NCBI GenBank assembly: GCA_015178975.1
Contig: WHVD01000014.1
Span: 1,094,017 to 1,158,016 of the forward strand
Source of the DNA: Hysterangium stoloniferum
Taxonomy: Eukaryota > Basidiomycota > Agaricomycetes > Hysterangiales > Hysterangiaceae
Length of the DNA: 64,000 bases
Direction: 5' to 3'
This document shows positions 1 to 9,500 of the stretch, one piece after another. The position numbers and the translations under genes are program-made. A model generated the notes under the pieces. It was not told the DNA's origin, searched no databases, and was given only the letters and a program-made list of their open reading frames with translations. How positions within the stretch are numbered: the first letter of the stretch is position 1; every line of letters begins with the position of its first letter.

Positions 1-748
1 TCCTGGAACCCCTCTAACAGAGCATAGAACCCTGCTCCCGTTATGGTCCCATGACCTGTCATGATTTGTCTGTGTCTCATGCACCAGTCCTTGGGCTCCA
101 CCAGACCTGCAAATCAACCTGTTTATACCCAACTCTCTGTGCCTGTCACCAGACTCTGACTGGACTCCCGGAACCCCTCTAACAGAGCATAGAACCCCAC
201 TCCCATTATGGTCTAATGACCTGTCATGTTTTGGACCCCACTCCCATTCCATTCTGTCCCTAATACCTAGTTTGGTATTTACTTGTTTTGTTTTATGTTT
301 AATAGTTCTGCCCCTCATTAATATTGGATTTGGTATTATTACATTTCACAGTCTATATAAGTCTCCTATATTCATGTACTTAGAATCCAGTTTGAATCTC
401 GAACAAGTTACACCCCTGATCCAGTCTCTAGTCCTCTTGTCTGTCTGCACACTCGATTCCTGGAACTCCCATGGAAACTCCAGAATCTACATCTTCCTGT
501 ATGCATTCTGTCAGCTTGAAATTTGGACACCTGAATGAGTGTATGAGGGCGTAGCACATAAGCTGAAGCCAAGTCCATCTCAGTAGTCACACTTCAGGTA
601 ATTATTCTGATACCACATTCCTTGTACTAATATCCCTGGAAACTTTCCCCAGACTTATTACCCAGGGACTCCATGGGACATTTCCCAGAAGAAAGTGTGT
701 TCGGAATAATTATCGGAAAATCCATGGGCCTTTGTTTGGAACTTAACA
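1..748 (+). mobile_element. Ty3/Gypsy LTR, 5' end outside the window
   Basis: The segment ends in the LTR-type terminus CTTAACA at 748. It matches the LTRs at 54128-55178 (same strand) and 28688-29548 (opposite strand) over long stretches, including the phrase about Sanger-like repeated promoter region 1-250 and the motif at 545-576. The 5' end lies beyond base 1, so solo versus full element cannot be told. Short open frames inside it are not genes. Confidence 0.75.
545..576 (+). promoter_or_regulatory. Conserved LTR motif, copy 1
   Basis: One of nine copies of a roughly 25-32 bp motif with core GCACATAAGCTGAAGCCAAG. The others are at 17458-17489, 52177-52208, 55010-55041 and 55660-55692 on +, and 28751-28782, 40627-40658, 40961-40985 and 47987-48011 on -. 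It lies in the 3' part of LTRs whose remaining sequence differs strongly. Function unknown; a transcription or RNA-processing signal is inferred. Confidence 0.6.
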
Positions 749-1071
749 AGTGCTATGTCCTACCAATTCAGGACCATGTCGCCTTCTGACTTCCATCACA
801 CTTCCCTTCTCTCAACCTCACCTCCTCTCCCATAATTGCATGTGATGCCCCTCATGCCCACACTCCCATCTTCAAAATGTGCAAGATACTTATCTGACGC
901 ATCCAACATGCAGGTCCCACACTCCCATAGTCCTATGAACATGGATACCCCCATATACCCCCTTCCCCCCAACCCCTCTTCCATGGTCAACACCCCAACT
1001 GGTCACTCTGCACTCTGGTCAGGTCATCTCCATGCCATTGCCAGGTCACTTCAGTCACATTATCTCCATGA
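749..1071. other. Spacer, no gene seen
   Basis: AC/CT-rich sequence between the LTR end and the MYB-like gene. Open frames on both strands have low-complexity composition and no recognisable domain. It may hold the promoter side and one end of the Harbinger element, but I could not identify a terminal inverted repeat. Confidence 0.4.
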
Positions 1072-1914
1072 GTGTTTGAAGGTGAGTTAGACACTGGCAT
1101 TTTCACTGATGGGAGCAAGGATGCCTCTTCACCCACCAAGAAGAGGACACAAAGATGCAAGCCCAGGGAGGAGTTCATGACCAATGACCTCAAAGCACTT
1201 TTGAGTGCAGTTCTAAATGTCAACCCCTGGATGTGTGTGTGTGGGGAGTCAAAGGACAAGTGGCAGGAGGTGTCAGTTTTGGTCAAACAGGCTAATGCAT
1301 GTGAGGGATGTTCAGCTGATACACTGAAAAACAAGGTGTACAGTCTCTTGAAAGCTGTTGAGGTGCATTTTTTTTCTTTATGTTTTTTATTTAACAACTC
1401 TATTAGACTCAAGATGCTAGCATGCATAATTCTCTCACTCGTGATGCAAATCTTTTCACTGCCATCTCAGGTTGTTTGGATTCTGTGGCAGCTCTCAAAA
1501 AACTGGTGGAGGAAACAAGGGAATCTGATCACAAGAAAGTGAAACTGGTATGTTGTTCTTGATATTATATCTTTATTCTACTCACTTTTTTTAGGCAGCC
1601 AAAGCTCAGAAGACTGCTGGCTTGAACTTGCATGATGCGATGATGAAGGCCATTCATGCCGATCCCTGAAGAAGTGCACTCAGGACGATCTTTTTTCAGC
1701 CACAGGGCATTCTGACATAGCACAGGAAGACTCCTCTGGCTCTGGAATATCAATGTTGATGAGCCAACACACTTCGAAGAGCAAGAAACACCGTGAAGAC
1801 ACACTCAAGTCAATCATTGGCCTCATTCATACTTCAGTGGATGTGAGGGAGGTTATGATCAGTGAGCAATGCAAGCAGACAGAAGCATTTGTTCTGGAGG
1901 TATATGCAGCATGA
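1072..1914 (+). pseudogene. MYB/SANT-like accessory protein of a PIF/Harbinger element
   Basis: Exon 1 (to 1362) encodes a helix-rich domain with KWQEVSVLVKQ followed by TLKNKVYSLLKA, the pattern of the MYB/SANT-like DNA-binding partner of fungal Harbinger transposases. Inferred introns are 1363-1406 (GT-AG) and 1548-1594 (GTATGT to TTTAG). Exon 2 reads on as a charged helical segment (VAALKKLVEETRESDHKKVK) and exon 3 as AAKAQKTAGLNLHDAMMKAI. A stop and frame change near 1667 break it; the C-terminal tail resumes in another frame to the stop at 1914. It converges with the transposase at 2146-4072, the usual two-gene Harbinger layout. The start codon is uncertain because no good ATG is obvious at the opening of exon 1. 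Confidence 0.6.
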
Positions 1915-2723
1915 GAGGAGGCACATGCAACATGACTTGCCAGTGATGAGATTGCGAAGTCGCTCATTGATGTGTTGAGATAGGGCTTGTTGGGATGATG
2001 TTTGTTTTTCTCCATTTTCTTGTGATTTTATCATAGTCAGTTTTCTCAATAATATTTTGTATACAAAAAAGATAAAAGAAACTTGTTTTATTGTGAGGAA
2101 TACAATGGAATAGAACAGAGTAAAATTAATCATGAAAATATATATCTACAGTTGGCGGCATGCAACCATAATGAATAGATGTTTGATTTGGAGTGAGACA
2201 TGCATGGGCATTGCACAATAGGACACCAATATGATACATTGTTCCACACTGTGTCCCCAATATCTTTGCTTCACAACTGAATTGAGAAATGGCCAGTCCT
2301 GAAGGATGAGGCCAAATCCATGCTCCACTGAAATGTGCACCCTACCCATTGCCGTGTTCCATGCACACTGTTCTTCAGAGAGTGGTGCAACTGCAGTGTA
2401 TGAGCTCACCATGACTGGACTTGTGCCATATGCTGAATCTCCATAGATCTGAAAGTATCAGTGCTCAGGGGGTCCTGGTTGGATCACCTTCTGCTCTAAC
2501 ATTGCTAGGAGCCCACTCTCAGCTAGGACTCTCACATCAATTTGAGGGGCACGAAATGGTCCGCTGAGATGTACCATTAGCCTGTTGGGGGCTACAATGC
2601 CTTGGAACTTCATGCCATGGCACTTCTTGTAACCAGTGTACACAAGCTCCTGAAATTCACCTGGTCGACAGGTGGGATGGATTGTGCAATTGATGAAGCT
2701 GAATATTGTAGATGTGGGTGCTC

Positions 2724-3150
2724 TGTCATGAATCGATTATTCTTCGGTAAAATCAAATATTCTACTAATTGAACTCGAAAGCCTCGTTCGACGAAGTATA
2801 TATTCACCCTGTCGATGAAGTAAGAGGCTATTACCAGTCGCGAGAATCCACGGAAGTATTTGTCGAAGAAGTTACGACAAGATAGATTACTAATATCACT
2901 AATATACAGATATTTCGACTGACTTCCCTCACTCCTTTCGTAGCCCTTTTATGCTTTTCATCATATCATTATGACTATGTTATGAACTAATTATGAAATC
3001 ATATATGACGTCGAAATGAGACATGTCAAAAGAGATTCAATGGTGTTGAATAATGTTCGGTTTTGTTGAGTTGAATTCGATAGGTCGAAGAGTTGTTGAA
3101 AGTTACCTTTGAATGTTTGTGACAATATGTGACATGTGACGGTTGTGACA
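2724..3150 (-). mobile_element. Solo LTR, 427 bp, TSD TGCTC
   Basis: Begins TGTCATGAATCG and ends GGTTGTGACA, flanked by identical TGCTC at 2719-2723 and 3151-3155. It is the inverted counterpart of the LTR at 14633-15062, matching along its length. It interrupts the Harbinger transposase. Confidence 0.93.
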
Positions 3151-3166
3151 TGCTCCAAAGTTATGA

Positions 3167-3542
3167 CACTGGAGACACTCCAAGATTTTTGGAGTTGGAA
3201 AACCTTCCAAAAAATCCTACTATTTGACCAAATTTTCTAAGTATTCTTTGAACTGATAAATTGTTTGAAAATATTAAGTTTTAATAGGATTTTCCAAAGT
3301 GGAAAATCATATCTGAAAACTTTAAATATTTGTATCAGGAAATCTAAGGAAACATCATTAGTCAGAGTTTTTTGATACAAATTATTTAGATTTTCACACA
3401 TGATTTTCCATTTTGGAAAATCATTCTAAAACTTAAAATTTTCAAACAATTTATCAGTTCAAAGAATTCTTAGAAAATTTGGCCAAATATTAAGATTTTC
3501 AGATGGTTTTCAAACTCCAAAAACCTTGGGGTGCCTCTAGTG
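3167..3542. mobile_element. CACTA-type MITE, 376 bp, TSD TGA
   Basis: The ends are CACTGGAGACACTCC and GGTGCCTCTAGTG, forming inverted repeats that extend about 140 bp inward from each end with few mismatches. The 3-bp direct repeat TGA flanks it (3164-3166 and 3543-3545). A CACTA-start terminus with a 3-bp TSD is typical of the CACTA/EnSpm superfamily. It has no coding capacity. Excision with one TGA restores the transposase frame (EAIH|NFGAPT). Confidence 0.82.
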
Positions 3543-4259
3543 TGAATGGCTTCAGCATATTCTTGAAGATCATCTGGGTTGACAACCCCTTCTGTATCCC
3601 AGTCTAGTAGATGATCCCACTGGTTGTTGAGAAATTTCGCTGTGGAGTTAATGAGATCAGAGATGACACCCTGCGACAAGCTATATTTGGCAGATAGAGC
3701 GAACTGGTCCTCTGGGCTATGCAATCATGCACAAAGAAGTGTGAATGCCTCAACGGCAGTGGCCTTGTTGCAGTTAGGAGTGATAAGGGGATCTGGGATC
3801 TCAAGGATTTGGCTCAATAGTATGAGCTCGTCTGCTGTGAATCTATATAATATGTTAGCAATGGTCATCAAATCAAAATATATCCATCTGCACCTGAATG
3901 CCCAAAGACATCCCAACTGCCCAAGACTGTTCAGATAATCCACAGTAATCCTCTCTCCTCCCTGATCTGGCTGAGGTCGTTGCTTGGGTAGTGCAGAAAT
4001 GGTTGCAAGAGCTGCAACATTGGCTGCATTGTCAAGTTGGAGTTGGATGGTGGGGAACAAAATGGGTGACACAGTGAGAGACTGTGCTGTGCAACACTGG
4101 ATAAAAACATTGGCAATAGTACTGGCAATGAGGGCCTTCTGTCACCTGGAGAGTGTTTTTCTCAATTGTCTTGACTGTGTGACAGACATAATTATGCTCC
4201 AACCAATGTTGAATACTAGGTACCACAGGTGCCAATATTATCCAACGTAATATCAGATC

Positions 4260-4610
4260 AAAAAATGCTAATATATATTAGTTGCAAATACTCTCTAATA
4301 ACGAGAACTCAACTAAGGAGGCATGTTGTGATTGTTCCGGTAGTATTTGTGATGTGGATTTCGCTTTAGGCTAGGAAAACCTTAAAGATAAAGACTAAAA
4401 GGATTGACGTTGCGTCACTGCAATTCCGCATGCGAAGGTGAGCGGTTACATATGAATTGGCTCACAGCTTCGTAACTTTATCAATCTTAGGGATGGTGAT
4501 ACGTAGGATAAATAAAGAAGGTGGCATGACCTTGATGATAAGGCCACGAGTTCGCCCCGCCGGCCCGTATTGTGCACCGAAAGTATATTAAGTGAGTCAT
4601 TAAATCATTG
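4260..4610. promoter_or_regulatory. Upstream region of the DUF1479 gene
   Basis: No coding sequence or repeat recognised. It lies directly upstream of an intact gene, so it presumably holds the promoter; I see no convincing TATA or factor site. Confidence 0.3.
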
Positions 4611-6510
4611 ATGATAACAGAGACTGCTCCTAATCTCCTTGGATTCTATCAAATGGCGACTAACCCGAAAGAATTCCCTGAACGTTTTATTGACCTCAAA
4701 AGGCAAATCGTAGACAGTGGACCCGAAGGACAAGGGCATTTCATTGCAGCATGGAACGAGCTTCTTCGTGAGCTAGCGATTGCCAGAAAGAATTTTAAGG
4801 ATAAAGGCTCGGAAGTAAGTCGCGCAACGTCTTGTACACCCATAACAAAGGTAACACGTTCAATTAATACAGTATATTCCGCAAGTTGAATTTGAAGAAC
4901 TGAACAGCCTTACGCCTGAAAAGACCGAAGAAATCAAGAAGTGCGGCTGTGTTGTTGTAAAGAACGTGGTTGACGACGAAGATGCCATCAAATGGAAAGA
5001 GGCTGTTAAAGACTACATATCTGCGAATCCTTCTATTCCAGGTAAGTAATTAAATCGCTATATGACTTCCATGATTGCGTTAAACATTAATTAAAGGGTT
5101 CCCCGAAGAGAACAAACAATTCTTTCACATGTAGTGAGATATGCCTCTTTTCTCCAACCCTAGTCTCTCCCTAATATTCTCAAGCTGGTCCAAGTCGCAA
5201 GTTAAAGCTCGTTCCCATCCCAATGTTCTTGCCACTCAGAATTGGCTCAACTCTTTCTATCGCGCCGACGATAGCGCATCTCTCAAGACGCCTTTAGTCT
5301 ACGCAGACAGACTGCGGATCAGACAGCCCGGTCCAACGTGGAAACATCACCCTCCGCACGTCGATGGTCAGTCTGCATCTCTTCCACACTAAGCATTGAA
5401 TGCGATCATTTGCGATATGGATCAGGTGGTGCAATTGAACGGTGGGAGGATCCCGGATTGAGAAATGTCTTCGACGAGATTCTAAAGGGGAACTGGAAGG
5501 CACATGATCCCTATGATTTAGAGAAGCGATTAAAAGCGAACTCAAATATCTATGGAAGACCAGGCCAGGCAAGTGCACCGCGTCAGCTTGATAATTGAGA
5601 GATTAATGAAGTATTGGCTTTGTTTGATGTTAGTCGACTATGCTGAGGACTTTCCAAGGATGGCTAGCACTGAGGTATGATCTCTTCTCCTCTCCTACCC
5701 TGAATACCTTGTAACGTTATGCCAGCGATACCCGACCTAATGAAGGAACGATACAATGTATTTATATTTACTACTAGCTCTCCAAAAACACGCCCAAACT
5801 CATTGGTGTTAAGTTTTCCCCGATGTTAAGCTGTCTAACGCTTATCTCATTATGCGACCGTTCTTTCGCCTCGTTTCCCCACTTGTAGCGGAGGATCCAT
5901 TGGATGAGAAGAACTGGGAGTTTGGTGTGTTGGGACACTCAGTCATTTTTACGTCTCCAGAATTTTATTCTGACTACCACATCATCTAAGATGTCTCATA
6001 TCCCGACTTCCCAGGAATTACTTACGATGGAGAGTTTTTCTTCGGACCGAGGCCCACTGACGCGACACACCCACATCTCAAAGTCAGTGAGTCAATGATT
6101 AGCGTGCCTCATGTAAAACCTGGGGACATGGTGTTCTGGCATTGTGTGCGTATCCACGACGATTTTCTCATGCCTCGGCTAGTTGGTAATCGGCCTATTC
6201 TAGGATCTAATTCACGCTGTAGAATTTGATCATAAGGGGATGAACGACTCGAGCGGTAACTTTGCACAAGTCTTGCCTTTTCTGATTGTTAATTCAGCTT
6301 TCACAAGTGATGTATATCCCCGCCGCCCCAGGGACACCCAAGAACTGGTCTTATATCGAACGCCAGAAAGAACATTTCCTTCGAGGGGCACCACCTCCAG
6401 ACTTTCCCCAGAATGACGGAGAAATTGGGTTCAAAGACCTCGCTAATGAAGGGGATTTTCTTAGTGAGCTCGGCAAGAGAGCGATGGGATTAGGGATTGT
6501 GAGTGCATGA
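4611..6510 (+). CDS. DUF1479 family protein (Fe(II)/2-oxoglutarate dioxygenase-like), 11 exons
   Basis: Inferred exons: 4611-4814, 4873-5041, 5097-5130, 5185-5366, 5426-5568, 5634-5674, 5726-5757, 5814-5924, 5991-6145, 6204-6255, 6308-6510. They sum to 1326 nt, an uninterrupted 441-residue frame, normal for the family. Diagnostic stretches in order: FPERFIDLKRQIV (N-terminus), GCVVVKNVV, KSQVKARSHPNVLATQNWLN, YADRLRIRQPG, HPPHVDGGAIERWED, NIYGRPGQ, TFQGWLAL, FPDVKLSNAYLIMRPFFR, PGDMVFWHCDLIHAVE, VMYIPAAPGTPKNW. HVD (about residues 193-196) plus the distal His in FWHC/LIHAV are the probable iron ligands of the double-stranded beta-helix fold (family knowledge). Intron 5 starts GC (CAG|GCAAGT). 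The substrate is unknown; bacterial relatives such as YbiU are uncharacterised or weakly linked to hydroxylation. A second Met at 4653 is an alternative start. This is the only clearly intact host gene here, an island between transposons. Confidence 0.88.
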
Positions 6511-7440
6511 GTAGAGTGTCTTCAGTACTCAAATTTTCTGCACACCTGTACACTGTAATTAGTCGAAGCATTTTGATTACCGTCTGCATTTCACATTGTC
6601 ACTCTTCATCCTCGAGTGGAAATATTCAGTGTATTCAATGTATTATACGGTGACACGGCGTGAAAAAAGGCTCTTCGGTCTACTAGAACATCCTTCTGTA
6701 TCAGTTGTAGAGGCTTTACAGAAGAGAATGTATTTCCGTGTGATTACAGGAAACGTCGCCTCAAGTGAGGAGATCGAAGCACAATCGCACAACGAAGTTT
6801 CAAACAGAATCATTGTTTAAACAGGGAATCCGGCTAATCTGGAAACCTAAAGCAATAGCACAGTATAGAGACCGGTTTCAACCGAATCTCAAATTTTCAA
6901 AAACGACTAACAGACCGTGATAGGATGATATGTACATATATACAGAATTTGCTTGGTTCAATTTGATCACGAGGGATTTATTCCCCTCGTTGAAAACAGT
7001 GCAATGGTATTCCTCTCCTTCTCTTCATCAATGCCCCATCAAATGTAAAGTCAATTAGGCCTGCTTCCGTCCGCATCTCAGTTTTTGTATATCCATGCGC
7101 ACGGGACATCACGTTAGGAAGTCTTGGAAGGAGGCAATCATTTCGTTGAAAATAGGGAGAGTTTCTTGAAAAGGTCCGTCAGGTTTGAGAAATGATCTGA
7201 GTATATGTATGATGACGAGATGATTGGACGTCGATGTGGTGATATGCCTAGTGCACACTGAAGATAGGAAGAAGGAAGAATAATGAAGATACACAAGCCT
7301 GGGAACCCTTGCTACGCTGCGGGGCGGTCGCTTCGTGACCTGCCCCCCAACTTCGCTGCGGGCTCTGGCTTGTTGGGGGGTGAAGCCCCCCCCCCCACAT
7401 CCACAACTCTAAAGTATTTCTGAGGTCCATTGTTGTAAAA
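6511..7440. other. Intergenic, no gene seen; short GC-rich patch
   Basis: The 3' flank of the DUF1479 gene. No domain-bearing frame on either strand. At 7305-7405 there is a GC-rich patch with paired phrases (CTACGCTGCGGGGC, CTTCGCTGCGGGC and a 13-nt C run) that looks like a small mobile or repeat tail, then the minisatellites begin. Confidence 0.4.
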
Positions 7441-7446
7441 GAGAAA

Positions 7447-7692
7447 CTGTTAGAACGGAAAGTGTTCGTAGAACGGAAAGTGTTCGTAGAACGGAAAGTG
7501 TTCGTAGAACGGAAAGTGTTCGTAGAACGGAAAGTGTTCGTAGAACGGAAAGTGTTCGTAGAACGGAAAGTGTTCGTAGAACGGAAAGTGTTCGTAGAAC
7601 GGAAAGTGTTCGTAGAACGGAAAGTGTTCGTAGAATGGAATGTGTTTGTAGAATGGAATGTGTTCGTAGAACAGAATGTGTTCATAGAACAG
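7447..7692. repeat. 18-bp minisatellite
   Basis: About 13 head-to-tail copies of GTAGAACGGAAAGTGTTC, nearly identical up to about 7635 and then drifting to GTAGAATGGAATGTGTTC. Because 18 is a multiple of three, long open frames appear on both strands; these are repeat artefacts. Confidence 0.95.
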
Positions 7693-8010
7693 AATCAACA
7701 GTTACACAGGACTCAACAGTTACAAAGGAATCAACAGTTCCAAAAGGAATCAATGGTTCCAAAAGGAATCAACAGTTCCAAAAGGAATCAACGGTTCCAA
7801 AAGGAATCAACAGTTCCAAAAGGAATCAACGGTTCCAAAAGGAATCAACGGTTCCAAAAGGAATCAACGGTTACACAGGACTCAATGGTTACAAAAGGAG
7901 TCAATGGTTACAAAGGAGTCAAAGGTTACAAAAGGAAACAACTGTTACAAAAGAAACAATGATTACAAAAGGAAGCAAAGGTTACAAAAGAAATAACAGT
8001 TCCAATGGTT
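7693..8010. repeat. 19-bp minisatellite
   Basis: About 16 copies of a 19-bp unit, core CAACGGTTCCAAAAGGAAT, starting directly after the 18-bp array and degenerating toward CAACAGTTACAAAAG. The first copies contain ACACAGGACT variants. Confidence 0.93.
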
Positions 8011-8039
8011 GAATTGAATTATTGTGGTCACCTGAATTA

Positions 8040-8345
8040 TTGATTCAACTTAATGTATTTTATTTTGATTTAATGTATCTTATTTTGATTTATTGTATTT
8101 TATTTTGATTTAATATATTTTATTTTGATTTACTGTATCTTATTTTGATTTATTGTATTTTATTTTGATGTACTGTATTTTATTTTGATTTATTGTATTT
8201 TATTTTGATTTATTATATTGTTTTTGAATTCATTGAATTTGAATTTGATTTATCTTATTTTCTTTTTCAATTATTATTATTTTTTCTTGATTTATCACAT
8301 TTTATTTTCATTTATTGTATTTTATTTGAATTATTATGATTTTAT
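8040..8345. repeat. AT-rich 22-bp minisatellite
   Basis: Repeats of a unit close to TTTATTTTGATTTATTGTAT, about ten copies to 8225 and then decaying. It abuts the Helitron helicase frame, which opens by chance inside it. Confidence 0.88.
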
Positions 8346-8384
8346 TGAGATTTTCCCGGAAATCCTTATAGACCTCCCGATCCT

Positions 8385-9340
8385 TCTCCAGAGAACTGGC
8401 CTCAAAATTCCTCCATTGAAGGCCGTGGGAAATGTGCCCATGTGTAGCGTGGGAAATGCTGATATGAAGGGTGAGGGAAATGGTCCTGTGAGCAGCGTGG
8501 TACTGTTCTTGAAAAAGAATATGCGGGTGGACCAGGATGATCCAGACAGTCATCAGTTTGCTCAGTGGCTATTGGATATAGGTCATGGAAAGGATTTACC
8601 TTTGGATCGTACAATGGATATCCCTCCTCATATGATCTGTGGTCCAGAAATGTCTGATCTAATTGCTGAGATATATCCAGACATCCATGTGGATAGAGAC
8701 CAAAGGGATTGGCAAGATGAAGACTTCTTAGACCGGGCAATTCTGTGTCCAAGGAATTCAGAAGTAGATGAGATTAATTCAGAACTTCTGAATAAATTCC
8801 CTGGAGAGAGTCGTGTGTACCACAGTGCTGATACTGCAGAGGGAGACAGTGAGACAGAGATGTATCCTGTAGAGTATTTGAACAGCCTGAATTTTGGTGG
8901 AATCTCACCAAGTCGACTTGAGGTGAAGCCAGGAGTACCTTTGATGCTGTTATGGAACATAGATCCACAGAGGGGGCTTTTTAATGGGACATGATTGCGA
9001 CTGGTGAAAATGCAAAATCATTTGCTTCAAGTGCGGATTCTAACTGGACCATGTACTGGAAAAATGGCATTTCTTTCATGGATCAAAATAATTACAAATG
9101 ATGATCAACTGCCATTTAAACTGCATCATTCCAGTGCAGTTGGCATTTGCAATGATAATTAACAAGTCACAGGGACAGTCTTTGAAAGTGCTAGGAATAG
9201 ATTTGAGAATGGCAGTGTTTGGACATGGGCAATTGTATGTGGGACTTTCAAGGAGAAGAAGTTGGAATAGGATAAAAATATTATTAAAAGAGACAAAGAG
9301 AACAGCAAATATAGTGTACAAAGATGTATTATTAGATTGA
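8385..9340 (+). pseudogene. Helitron (PIF1-family) helicase, C-terminal remnant
   Basis: The frame from about 8510 reads NMRVDQDDPDSHQFAQWLLD, GHGKDLPL, RAILCPRNSEVDEINSELL, then VPLMLLWNIDPQRGLFNGT, which are the C-terminal SF1B helicase blocks of fungal Helitron Rep-helicases. A TGA at 8992-8994 replaces the Arg normally following NGT (CGA to TGA). After a frame change near 9130 the last motifs follow: [15 protein letters not shown] (motif V region) and GQLYVGLSR (motif VI). The Rep domain and the Walker A/B part are missing; minisatellites sit where they would be. Dead element. Confidence 0.85.
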
Positions 9341-9500
9341 AGTTTTAATGTATTTATCATTTTGATTGAATTTTTTTTAATAGTGATTGTGATATGTAAA
9401 TACTTAGAAGTGCTCAGAAATACTTAAGAGTGATGGATGCAGGGGCTAATTACAATTAATTGAATCTGAAGGTATTAAAGAGGGATAGTCAGGAAATAAA

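Larger units (their letters stand above)
2146..4072 (-). pseudogene. PIF/Harbinger (DDE_Tnp_4) transposase, split by two insertions
   Basis: Read on the minus strand, N-terminal part 4072-3543 (helical, ending YAEAIH) continues after removal of the MITE (3167-3542) and solo LTR (2724-3150) into FGAPTSTIFSFINCTIHPTC at about 2723-2670, then GDSAYGTSPV (about 2440) and VHISVEHGFGL (about 2330). These are the three catalytic blocks of HARBI1-like nucleases. The first catalytic Asp, normally in FIDGT, is Asn here (FINCT), and a TGA interrupts the frame near 2459, so it is inactive. The frame runs cleanly through both excised insertions, which shows they came later. Partner is the MYB-like gene at 1072-1914. 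The N-terminal start is uncertain; a second frame extends to about 4235. Confidence 0.75.

Noticed and set aside
7462-7962. Long open frames on both strands (VFVERK repeats and similar)
   Set aside because: They are translations of 18-bp and 19-bp tandem repeats; the frame is open only because of the repeat unit.
8218-8384. Hydrophobic N-terminus in front of the Helitron helicase
   Set aside because: It is the AT-rich minisatellite read in frame and not a signal peptide or membrane segment.
9340-9470. Helitron 3' terminus (hairpin plus CTAA near 9450)
   Set aside because: A CTAAT occurs at about 9450 but I see no convincing hairpin directly before it.
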